From Erinaceus europaeus (Eukaryota; Chordata; Mammalia; Eulipotyphla; Erinaceidae): DNA of 64,000 nucleotides. Position 1 is the stretch's first letter, and each line of letters begins with the position of its first letter. Location: assembly GCF_950295315.1 (NCBI RefSeq), contig NC_080168.1, forward strand, positions 65,123,838-65,187,837. Direction: 5' to 3'. Made by a program: the position numbers and the translations under genes. The notes beneath the pieces are model-generated. The model searched no databases and was not told the origin of the DNA. It saw nothing but the letters and a program-made list of their open reading frames with translations. This document shows positions 1-9,046 of the stretch, piece by piece.

Positions 1-925
1 AAAGAGGGAGGCCAGCCAGCCAGAGGAACCTGGGAGCTGGCTGTTTATTTGTGAGCTCATGTCAAGGGAGCCTGGGAGCAGACACCTCCTGCTGGTGAAG
101 AGGTCATCTATGTTGCAAGTGGCTAAGAAATTCTCTCCCCCACTGATGATCACCACTATTTTTAGCTAATGTTGAAAACTTTTCATTCTTCAAATTGTTT
201 TCATTTCTACCAAAAGAAGCAAACTTCATGATGGGTGGGGAGAAAACAAAACAGGAGGCATTGGCACTAATGGAAGCTGTGTAACATGTGAAAAGAAACC
301 TGATGAAATTGCTTCCCCCATGCTGACAACTTGGTCCTGGCACCAGAGTGGTTCTAATACCTGCAGGCAAAGAGAATCATTTCCACAGTGCAGCTCATAA
401 TGATAATGATAATGTAAATTCCAGTTAAGTACACATGATTATAGAAAATTGCACCGAATTGCAACAGACTTTGTGCTGTACTGTTTGTGGAGCAGTATAT
501 TATGGATTTACTGAAAAAAATTTTTTTCTATATTCAACATAAGACAAACTATTCTGAGTCCAAGAGAGGATACAGATCTACAGCATTTGTGTTCATGAAA
601 ATTTGGGTTCCAAGGCAAAGGTGGCCACACATGTGCTAGCAACGGGATTGGAGTTGGGGCAACAGTCTCACATTGACCAAGGTGGAACCTCACTTTGAAT
701 AAGGTGTTTTAAGGAGCCCCCAAGAGTTCTCAGTCTTTGTGTGCTCATGACAGAAGGAAACTCTTCCAAGGCACTCACAGCTGGAAAACTGTGTGGCAAT
801 CTAGGCTAAGACATCTGCTTTGTCTGTAAGTGATTCCCTGTGTGAGTCTCCAGAGTCACTTCCTGTTTCATCACATATCACAGTGGCTTGTGTTACATCC
901 TGAGTTTCTCTCCCTCTTATCTGTC
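1..925. other. No gene recognised; apparently unique DNA
   Basis: Both strands contain only short open frames with no recognisable domain. There is no high-copy repeat that also occurs elsewhere in the window. Confidence 0.5.
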
Positions 926-951
926 ATATATATATATATATATATATATAT
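926..951. repeat. (AT)n microsatellite
   Basis: About 13 uninterrupted AT units lie directly at the A-tail side of the following minus-strand SINE. This suggests it grew from that tail. Confidence 0.95.
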
Positions 952-1128
952 TTGGGTAGAGACAGAGAAAAATTGAGAGAAGAGTGGGAGATAGAGACAG
1001 ACTCCTGCAGCCTTTCTTCACCACTGTGAAGTTTTCCCCTGAGGTGGGGAGCAGGAGCTTGAACCTGCATACTTGCACACTGTAATGTATGCACTTAACC
1101 AGGTGTGTCACCACCTGGCCCAGCCCTC
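952..1128 (-). repeat. SINE family B copy
   Basis: The order is a GAGACAGAGA-type body, the CCTGCAG block, a GGTGGGGA block and a tRNA-like head ending in CCACCTGGCCC. This matches the other B copies at 3462, 18376 and 58465. Confidence 0.8.
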
Positions 1129-1399
1129 TTGTATATCTCTAAGGTGCCAAGTTCTGTCTTCTTCTTAGTGAGTTCAGGCTTTCTACCTTCTGATTTCTAG
1201 ACTTGCTGTTTGTAGAAGTAAATTTAAAGTGGAGTGGAATGATTCCTTATATAAAGAACACACAAACTCCTGTGGCACGAAAGGTCTAAATGATTATTAA
1301 AATCTTACTAGCATGCAGATTATTCCAAAAGATGACAGAAGAGGTGACAGTGTGCCTTTGAAGTGGCCCCTGGAAAGAAAGGGAAAGGAACTAACCTTG

Positions 1400-1580
1400 G
1401 AGTAGGAACTCTTATCCACTCACTCATTTAGTCCTCCTTGCCCCTCTCTGCAGAAGATACATTCTTATCTCACAGAGAGGATTAAAATTTAAAGAGGTTT
1501 AGTACTATCCTGAGCTCATACAGCTAAGATGTCTAAAGCCCAATTGTGAACCTCTCCTCCAACATGCCACAATTCTTGAT
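1400..1580 (-). repeat. Possible MIR fragment
   Basis: It contains cacagagagg, then aaagaggttt, then tcatacagcta in the order of the reverse complement of the MIR core. The similarity is by eye and heavily diverged. Confidence 0.4.
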
Positions 1581-2029
1581 GAAAAGGAATATCTTATTTG
1601 TGCTTAGTGGCAGGGTCAAGCTGACATTTCTACTCCAGCTTAGTTTTCCTCCAATGCCATTAGCAAGCTCAGAGAAGGCACTTGGAGTACTGATTTATTA
1701 TCATTTCATCCAGGAATCCAAGGAGAATCCTCTTGACTTCCATTGACAGTTCACTCATCTGAACAGTGATACTATGTTCATAGCTGGGTGACCCTTGCTT
1801 GTCCTTGTGTGTACTCTAGGGTAGAGTTGCTGCTTCTGGGTCCTGGTAGACAGCATCATGTCTGAGTGGTAAGATGGATAGAGCTTCTAAAGTTGGGCAG
1901 AAAGCTTCTCAGTGGGCTTGATGGGTTGAACATTCAAGAAAAGAGAATGAGCAGGAAAGATCATCCTGTGGATCACACACAGGACCCTAGTGTAGTAGAA
2001 AAAATAGGGGCTCCTTCAGTTGTCAATTA

Positions 2030-2145
2030 AAAAAAAAAAAGACACAGTGGCCCAGGAGGTAATTCACTGGTAGAATGGAGGACTTGCAAGTGTGAAATCC
2101 TGAGATCAATCCTTGATGTTCTGTTCTCTCTGCCCCCCCCCCATA
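2030..2145 (+). repeat. Old tRNA-like SINE (family C-like)
   Basis: A tRNA-like head with AATTCACTGGTAGAA and a B-box-like AGATCAATCC is followed by a pyrimidine-rich stretch. It is strongly diverged. Confidence 0.4.
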
Positions 2146-2824
2146 AATAGCCAAGTGACCAAACAAACCTTTAAACAGAAGAGATACAAAGATAGGACTT
2201 CTCTACTCCCCCCATACTCCACTGCCTACCACTGTGTACCGTGGTCAGCACTGTTATTTTCCTGTACAAAAACAAAAGGCCCTGTGCAATTTTTCCACAA
2301 TTCATAGAAAATCATGGTGTCATTAGTGAAGATCCAGGACCATTTCCAGACCTTTCAACTTGCTTGATAATTAGACTTGCAGCTCTTAAGAGAATCTGGG
2401 GGTCTAGGAAACTGATTCTCTGCCGCATCTGTTGGTGGTGTCATCTGAGACGTGTGGCATTTGCAGTGTTTAGACTTTCAGACAGCAGTCCCCAGGGATG
2501 TAGAAGTATCACCAACCAGGAGTCTGTGGATTGATGAGGCCAAAGCCACGAATACTACATGGTGGTTTTAAATAAGGACAGATTCAAGGTGTGAAGTCAG
2601 GATCTGTATATTATGTCTTCTCAGTCACAGTGACATAGGTGCTTTGCATGCACTTACGTGGAGAAAGAAGCTGGGCAGGTAACCAAGTACAAGAGTAGAA
2701 ACTGGAAGCAGTGCAGCCTGGATGACAAGGATTCCTGGATCCCTTGAGGATCTTACTGTCTTTGCAGCTTGCCATAAGTGTTCAGGTATAAAGGGAGCTT
2801 TTCAGAAAAGTCCAATACAACAGT

Positions 2825-2985
2825 AAAGTGGATCGGTACTCAATCCCTGCTCTGTTTGCCAGTTGAAAGACTCTTACTCATCTTCTTTGTGAACTGTGTA
2901 ACAGTTTTATGGTTTCCGCCTCTGGGAACTTTTTCATATTGCTCAGATAAAAGTAGTTGCTCAATAAATAGTTCTGGAATGGACA
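2825..2985 (+). repeat. Possible MIR 3' fragment
   Basis: It ends with AGTAGTTGCTCAATAAATAG, which resembles the MIR 3' end. The upstream part fits only loosely. Confidence 0.35.
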
Positions 2986-3164
2986 AGAAAAGGGGGGAAT
3001 AAGAACGCCTGAAGAAATACTGGTATTTTCATTAGGGAGACTGGTATTCAGAAATTCAATAGCTTAAGCCTTTTCAATTTGCAAGTGAGGAATGAAAGCC
3101 AAAAGCCTATTTTTATGATAATGAGACTTTGATATTTTACAATACATTCTTACTATAACTCTTG

Positions 3165-3450
3165 AACTTTTTTTTTTCATTTTTTTTCCTTCCAGGGTTA
3201 TTGCTGAGGCTCGGTGCCTGCACTGCAAATCTACTGCTCCTGGAGGCTATTTTTTCCCTTTTGTTGCCCTTGTTGTTTATCATTGTTGCTGTTATTGCTG
3301 TTTTTGTTGTTGCATAGGACATAGATAAATGGAGAGAGGAGGGGGAGACAGACAGGGGAGAGAAAGATATACACCTGCAGACCTGCTTCATTGCCTATGA
3401 AGTGACTCCTAAGCAGATGAGAAGCCAGGGCTCGAACCGGGATCCTTGAG
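3165..3450 (-). repeat. SINE family A copy, head truncated
   Basis: A poly-T tail, the TCCAGGGTTATTGCTG block, the body and the CCTGCAG block are all present. The copy stops after GGGCTCGAACCGGGATCC, so the first part of the tRNA-like head is missing. A family B copy follows directly. Confidence 0.85.
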
Positions 3451-3461
3451 CTGGTTAAACA

Positions 3462-3672
3462 TTTATTTTTTTAAATCTTTCATTTATTACAGAATAGAGA
3501 TAGAGAGAAATTGAGAGGGGCAGGGGAGATAGAGATGGAAAGAGAGACACCTGCAGCCTTATTTCACCACTAGTGAAGTTTACCTCCTGCAGGTGGTGAC
3601 CAAGGGCTTGAACCCCAGTCCTTGTGCACTGTAATGTGTGCACTCAACCAGATGTGCCACTGCCTGGCTCCA
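3462..3672 (-). repeat. SINE family B copy
   Basis: The tail side TTTATTTTTTTAAATC, the body with AGAGAGACACCTGCAG, and the head ending in CACTGCCTGGCTCC are all present. It is complete in layout. Confidence 0.85.
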
Positions 3673-3905
3673 ACTCTTCAACTTTTTATGGTGTCCATTT
3701 TTTCCTTGACATTTCCTTGTAGTACTTGTTTTCAAACTTTATGATTTAAGAACCCTTTTATACTCATAAAAACATAATCATGCCACAATATTTTGCTTTA
3801 TGTAGGTTGTATTAATATTTGACATATCAGATGGAAATTTAAATATAAATGTGTCATTTAATTTAAAGTAATAATATTAAAACCATTGTATACTAGAACA
3901 GTTTT

Positions 3906-4246
3906 TTTTTTTTTTTTGGCCTACAGGGTTATTGCTGGGGCTCGGTGCCTGCACTACAAATCCACTGCTCTTGGAAGCTATTTTTTCCCTTTTGTTGCTC
4001 TTGTTGCTTATCATTGTTGTTACTGCTATTGTAGTCATTGTTGGATAGGACAGAGAGAAATAGAAGAGAAGACAGAGAGGGGGGAGAGAAAGATAGACAC
4101 CTGCAAATCTGCTTCATCACTTGTGAAGTGAACCACCCCTCCACCCCCCCACAGGTGGGGAGCTGGGGGCTCGAACTGGGACCTTAGGCTGTTCCTTGGG
4201 CTTTGCACCATGTGCACTTAACCCACTGAGCCACCGCCCAGCCCCC
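3906..4246 (-). repeat. SINE family A, complete, with target duplication
   Basis: This is a full unit from poly-T tail to the tRNA-like head. It is flanked by the 15 bp direct repeat TACTAGAACAGTTTT at 3891-3905 and 4247-4261, which marks L1-type insertion. Confidence 0.93.
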
Positions 4247-4337
4247 TACTAGAACAGTTTTAATGAAGGTGGTTTTTCTATCACTGTGATTATTTGTGTT
4301 GCTCAGTGCCTGTAGAACTGCAGCATTCATGGTCATT

Positions 4338-4495
4338 TTTACTTTTTTTTATTTTAGATAGAGTGTAAGAGACCTAGAGTGATAGAGAGGGAGATATCTG
4401 CAACACTGCTGCACTGCCTGTGAAGTTCCCCTCTTGCAGGTGGAGGTATGAACTTGGGTCTTCCTTCATACATGGTGATACCTGGCCCTGCTGAA
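4338..4495 (-). repeat. Diverged SINE family B-like copy
   Basis: The body and head blocks are in order (ATATCTGCAACACTGC, then CTTGCAGGTGGAGG, then ACCTGGCCC) with many changes. Confidence 0.6.
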
Positions 4496-4540
4496 GAAAT
4501 ATTTTTAAACAAAAAAATAATTAGTAAGAAGACTGACATT

Positions 4541-4732
4541 GCTTTTTAAAATATTTATTCATTTGATAGAGACAGAAATTAAGAGGGAAGGAGGAAGGAG
4601 AGAGAGAGACACCTGCAGCACTGCTCCATCTCTCATGAAGCTTCCCCCTGCAGGTGGGGAGGAGGTCCTTGAACCTGAGCCTTTGTGCTTGGTAATATTT
4701 GTGTTCAAGTGCATGCACCACCTCCCTGCTCC
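4541..4732 (-). repeat. SINE family B with target duplication
   Basis: The unit lies between direct repeats AAGAAGACTGAC at 4526-4537 and 4733-4744. The layout is A-tail side, body, CCTGCAG block, tRNA-like head. Confidence 0.87.
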
Positions 4733-5027
4733 AAGAAGACTGACTTTGATTTATAGTCTGGAAAATGTGTGCAATTTTTGACATAATGGAAGACAGCATG
4801 GCGGTGATATGTGCCTCTCCATTCAGTCTGTGGAGACACATTGTTTGGTCGTCCCTCCTTTCTCAAGATTAATCATTTCCAGACTACTGCGAAAGTGAAT
4901 TTCCGCAAGGTAGGATTCTTTATTTATAAATCAAATATTTTTGTAGTCAAAGCATAGAAAAATCTGTTTCAACCTCCTAAGTATGTTTTTTAGCATTACT
5001 AGAGCCCTTTAGACATGAAATAACCCT

Positions 5028-5264
5028 TTAACTTTGCTTCTTTGTTGAAAGAGACAGTAGCCATTGCAGGGACGTTCTTTTCATCTTTATGGATGGAGCG
5101 AACGTAGACTCATTCAAGTCATAATGGTGAGCAACCTCTATGATTTTCTTGCCATCTTTGATCATATCCAAGAGTTTCACCTTCTCCTGGATGGTAAGCA
5201 TCTTCCTTTGGCACTTAGTTTCATAGTCAGAAGGCTTAGAAACAGCAGCACGTTGAGGAGCCAT
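5028..5264 (-). pseudogene. Tigger/pogo-type transposase, N-terminal relic
   Basis: The minus-strand frame starts MAPQRAAVSKPSD at 5264 and continues with LTIQEKVKLLDMIKDGKK and HHYDLNEST. That is the layout of the first helix-turn-helix (CENP-B/psq-like) DNA-binding domain of Tigger-family transposases, which bind the element's ends. Only about 60-75 residues survive, against several hundred for a full transposase. The catalytic DDE domain is absent from the neighbourhood, so it cannot be active. The start was chosen because MAP plus basic residues is typical of these proteins. The family call is from memory. Part of the surrounding 4980-5380 is probably the same transposon. Confidence 0.65.
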
Positions 5265-5396
5265 TGTGGGGCTTAGCTAAAGGTTCTCAGAAATTGCAAA
5301 CGCTTACAAGCGCAAAGATGCTTTCAACGCCTAGTGATGTAGAAGCATGTATGAGAGAAACATGCTCTGACTGGGTTAGTTTTCCCATCCTCAGTT

Positions 5397-5433
5397 TCTT
5401 CCTTCCTTCCTTCCTTCCTTCCTTCCTTCCTTC

Positions 5434-5480
<47 letters not shown>
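5397..5480. repeat. (TTCC)n then (TTTC)n microsatellite
   Basis: Two adjoining pure tetranucleotide runs lie at the tail side of the next SINE. Confidence 0.97.
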
Positions 5481-5481
<1 letters not shown>

Positions 5482-5600
5482 TACCAGAGCACTGTTCAAC
5501 TCTGGCTTATGGTGGTGCAGGGGATTGAACCTGGGACTTTGGAGTCTCAGGCATGAGAGTCTGTTTGCATAACCATTATGCTATCTACCCTACACCCTCC
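5481..5600 (-). repeat. SINE family D copy
   Basis: It carries GGATTGAACCTGGGACTTTG, with a B-box-like TTCAATCC on the minus strand, and an A-box-side block ATGCTATCTACCC. The same unit is seen at 54697. Confidence 0.65.
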
Positions 5601-5839
5601 CACCCTCGATTTCAAACACACACAGGAGCAGTCAAGTGGCTGCACCTGGCATTGAAGGATTTGCAGGGAGTACATAGGCCTACAGTTTATACAGACAGTA
5701 ATTTTAACTTTCATTATAATACAGGTATATATATTGACTCAGAAAACCAAGCACATGTTGTTTCATTTCCACTGTCTCAATCAACTTATGAATATATTTT
5801 TTAAAAAACTATTTGATTAAGAACTTTATGGTGTCTTTT

Positions 5840-6165
5840 TAAGGTCTACTTGCTTGCTGCACTTATTGAGTCACTTAAGGCTATTGCGCCCTTTTACTTT
5901 AAGGTATATATTTCCCCCTAACTTATGGATACATGTGTGCATGTGCCCTATCTCATTTGTTAGGAGGTGTGCCACCTGAAATGGAACTGAGTAGTCCTAT
6001 GAGCTAGGAAAGGTCTCACCCAAGTATTAGAGCTGGAGAATTGGCATCCCATGCCTGACATTTCTGGACACAGTCCAAAGTGAAACATGCTGAGGGTGGT
6101 ACTGGGCACATTGATTTGACTGAGACCAGCAGATGTATGGTGTGGATCAAATGGTAGGAATCACA
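5840..6165 (-). mobile_element. L1 3'UTR fragment
   Basis: It aligns by eye with the L1 3'UTR at about 8160-8460: GGTATATATTT, then TTATGGATAC, GAAAGGTCTCACC and CTCTGGACACAGTC-like blocks in the same order. It is 5'- and 3'-truncated. Confidence 0.7.
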
Positions 6166-6177
6166 AGGAGCATGAAG

Positions 6178-6246
6178 AGGGCTTGAGCCTGGGTCTTTGT
6201 GAACTGTAACATGTGTGCTCAACCAGGTGTGCCACCACCTAGCCCC
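6178..6246 (-). repeat. SINE family B head only
   Basis: Only the tRNA-like head block is present (GGCTTGAGCCTGGGTC to CCACCTAGCCCC). It directly abuts the L1 3'UTR fragment, so the two form a chimeric junction. Confidence 0.65.
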
Positions 6247-6249
6247 ACA

Positions 6250-6830
6250 TTCCTGATTTTCTATTATTTTCTAGTCACTTACCGAGGATTGGTTTATTGA
6301 GCTATGCTGATTTTTCAAATATTGAAACATTCTACCATGTAATGTAAAGAAGTCATATTTGTTAACAACTCTGCCAGTCTCATAAGAAAAGCCTTGTTGC
6401 CTAGGGAAACTGTTAAGCTATGAGTGGTAGGAAAAAAAAAGTTCACTGTGCACAGAACTTTCCAGTGTTTTTCTCTGTTCAGGGCAAGTTTGCTTGTTTT
6501 CCATTTTTGAGAGACTGTTGCCCAACATTCTAATTAGAGCAACAGTAGTTTGTCTCTAAGTTGATCTTGAGCTAAAATTGTCATTCTGTAAAGAGAGATA
6601 CAGTTCAACTCATTAGAAAAATCACATATGTAAAAAAGGAAAGAAGGAAGGAAGAAAGAAAGAAAAAGATCACAGATGTAATTGAGGTGTATAAAGTTAA
6701 AGATATCCACTGATTCATCAAAGGCATGCTTGGCTGAAACTGACTTTTATTGCTCTTTTTGAAAAGAGGAGGACTTGTATACCTTCTAGTATAGTTTAGT
6801 GTCTTTGCTTTCATCTGTGCTAAGACACAA
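6250..6830. other. No gene recognised; unique DNA with a GGAA/GAAA run
   Basis: No repeat or coding signal was recognised apart from a short GAAGGAAGAAAG run near 6640-6665. Confidence 0.5.
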
Positions 6831-6834
6831 GTTT

Positions 6835-7000
6835 TTCTTTTTTTTTTTTTTTTTAATTGAGGGGGTTAATGCTTTATGGTGCAGTGACATATGAGTACAA
6901 TTTCATCATGCACTAGCACCCCACACTTCTCTTCCATCCCTCCCTTCCCTTCTTCCCCAGTCTTTTGGTTTCTACCATTGATTTTGTGACAGAAGTGCAA
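6835..7000 (-). mobile_element. Old L1 3' end fragment
   Basis: A poly-T, then GGGGGTTAATGCTTTA, then a CCCTCCC-rich stretch resembles the sequence at 38510 and 50930, where it precedes L1 ORF2 sequence. Confidence 0.45.
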
Positions 7001-7031
7001 GAGTCAGCCTGATGGACAGGCAGACGTGGCC

Positions 7032-7459
7032 TGTTGGGCTGTGCGTCGCAGGCGGGGGGAGGGGAGAGAGAGAAGCGAGCGAAGCTAAGAGGGAACACAA
7101 ATCTTTATTTACGGGGACACCTCAGAGATGGGTGAGAGCACAGCGGTTCAGGCCACAAGGAGCTAGCAAAATGGCCACCTCCGGCTATGCGCAGCAATCT
7201 TCTGCGACAGGAAGGGGCTAAGAGAGCAAGGAACAGAAGAAGAAGGGCTTTTATGGGAGAAATTCCGGAAGTGACAAGTTGGGACGTGATTGGCTAGGAA
7301 ACAAGGCACTCCAGGATAGGATTACAGCTCCTGCGGGAATGGGAAAGGGGAGGAGTAAACAAGGCACTCCAGGATTATTGTATCAACTCTCCTGAGAATT
7401 GACAATACCCTGAGGGGGCAACATGGTGGATGTGACCACATCTGCACAATTTCCCAACA
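7032..7459 (-). mobile_element. Solo LTR, class II ERV-like
   Basis: Read on the minus strand it starts TGTTGGGAAATTGTG and ends CCCAACA. It has an AATAAA signal (7104-7109 on the plus strand as TTTATT) and no internal viral sequence. The 6 bp direct repeats GTGGCC at 7026-7031 and 7460-7465 fit a betaretrovirus-type integration. U3 carries a 19 bp direct repeat (7299-7317 and 7357-7375). It interrupts a family C-like SINE. Confidence 0.88.
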
Positions 7460-7465
7460 GTGGCC

Positions 7466-7565
7466 TGAGAGACACTCAGGTTAGAACACAAGACTTACAT
7501 GCCTGAGGGCTTAGCTTTACTTTCTGGCACTGCATGTGCCAGGGCTGAGCAGGGCCCTGGTCTCA
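7466..7565 (+). repeat. SINE family C-like copy split by the LTR
   Basis: The tRNA-like head begins left of the LTR (about 7003-7031) and resumes after GTGGCC with GAGACACTCAGGTTAG. It then runs into a CTGGTCTC block and a pyrimidine-rich tail. Confidence 0.55.
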
Positions 7566-7640
7566 TTCTTTTCCCTCCCCTCCCTTCCCCTCCCCTCCCC
7601 TCCCCTCCCCTCCCCTCCCCTCCCGTCCTCTCCTCTCCTC
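7566..7640. repeat. (CCCCT)n microsatellite
   Basis: Many consecutive CTCCC/CCCCT units degrade into CTCCT. It is G-rich on the minus strand. Confidence 0.95.
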
Positions 7641-7693
7641 TCCTCTTCTCCCTCTTTCTTTCTCTTCCCCTCTCCTCTCTCATACAAATAAAT

Positions 7694-7707
7694 CCTTTAT
7701 TCTTTTT
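7694..7707. repeat. Target-site duplication, left copy of the L1
   Basis: CCTTTATTCTTTTT occurs here, again at 17929-17942 (right edge of the L1) and a third time at 18204-18217 (right edge of the next SINE). Confidence 0.92.
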
Positions 7708-9046
7708 TTATTTATTTAAGAAAGGATAAATTAACAAAACCATAGAGTAGGAGGGGTACAACTCCACACAATTCCCACCACCCAATCTCCATATCCCACC
7801 CCCTCCCCTGATAGCTTTCCCACTCTCTATCCCTCTGGGAGCATGGACCCAGGGTCATTGTGGGTTGTAGAAGGTGGAAAGGTCTGGCTTCTGTAATTGC
7901 TTCCCCGCTGAACATGGGCGTTGACTGGTCGGTCCATACTCCCAGTCTGACTCTCTCTTTCCCTAGTAGGGTGGGTCTCTGGGGAAGCTGAGCTCCAGGA
8001 CACATTGGAGGAGTCTTCAGTCCAGGGAAGCCTGGCTGGCATCCTGATGACATCTGGAACCTGGTGGCTGAAAAGAGAGTTAACATACAAAGCCAAACAA
8101 ATTGTTGAGCAATCATGGACCCAAAGCTTGGACTAGTGGAGAGGAAGTTTTAGGGGGATACTCACTGCAAACTCTAGTGTACTTCTGCTTTCAGGTATAT
8201 ATTTTGCAGTAGTTTATGGATACGTGTGAACATATGCTCTCTCTCAGAGAAACTGGTGTTTATCTAGGTTTTGGGACTTTGTTAGAAAGTGAACCACCTG
8301 AGATGGAATTAGAGTATACTATGAAAGGAAAGGTCTCACCGAGTAATGAAGCTGAAGGGTTGTCATTCCACACGTGAAGTCTCTGGACACAGTCTGAAGT
8401 GAAGCATGTTGAGGTGGCCATCGTTGTGTTGATTAGGTTGTGATCAGCAGATGCAATATTATTTGATATGGATTGGGAGAGGCATACAGGAAAGTGGGCC
8501 CTATCCAAGGGTTCCAGGACTGGGGGAAGTTGAGGTTCTATAGTGGAAATGTGAGGTTCCTGCTGTCTTAGGGTTCCAAAAGACAATCGATAGTTAATGT
8601 TATCATCATATTATTTGGTAATTGGGTTAACTTTGAAAAGTCCTTTTGTTACGGTTTGCTGTATAGTACCCAGTATCTTGTATATAGCTGTGCTATTGGT
8701 TGCTTCTGATCTACTTGGTCTAGGCTTTTGAGAGAGTTCGCATATCAAATACACAGCCTATATATTAAAAAGATTCAGTCTGTATTTTAAAAAATTTCGA
8801 GATATACAATTAATTTTCCCCCTCTCATATTAATTAACTAGTGATTTATATGACTACATTTTACTAGGAGTGTACATAAACACCATTCCCACCACCAAAA
8901 GACTGTGACCCATCCCTCCCACCCACTCCCACCCCCCACTGGCCCAAGAAGCTGCATGTCTAGCCCTCACCACAGGGTTTTTACTTTGGTGCTCTACTTA
9001 TAATTTGGTCAGGTCTTGTTTTAGTTTCCCTTTCATATCTTCTTCC
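7708..9046 (-). other. L1 3'UTR with G-rich tract
   Basis: This is about 1.34 kb between the ORF2 stop and the A-tail end. The plus strand at about 8910-8945 is C-rich. On the minus strand it reads several G-runs of three or more separated by one or two bases, a G-quadruplex-type pattern often seen in mammalian L1 3'UTRs. The same region recurs at 12916-14281 and in pieces at 18903, 27405, 36595 and 51225. Confidence 0.88.

Noticed and set aside
2241..2534. 97-codon open frame on the plus strand
   Set aside because: No domain, and it starts inside low-complexity surroundings. A length expected by chance.
5287..5499. Lysine/glutamate/arginine-rich 70-codon frame
   Set aside because: Translation of the TTCC/TTTC microsatellite.
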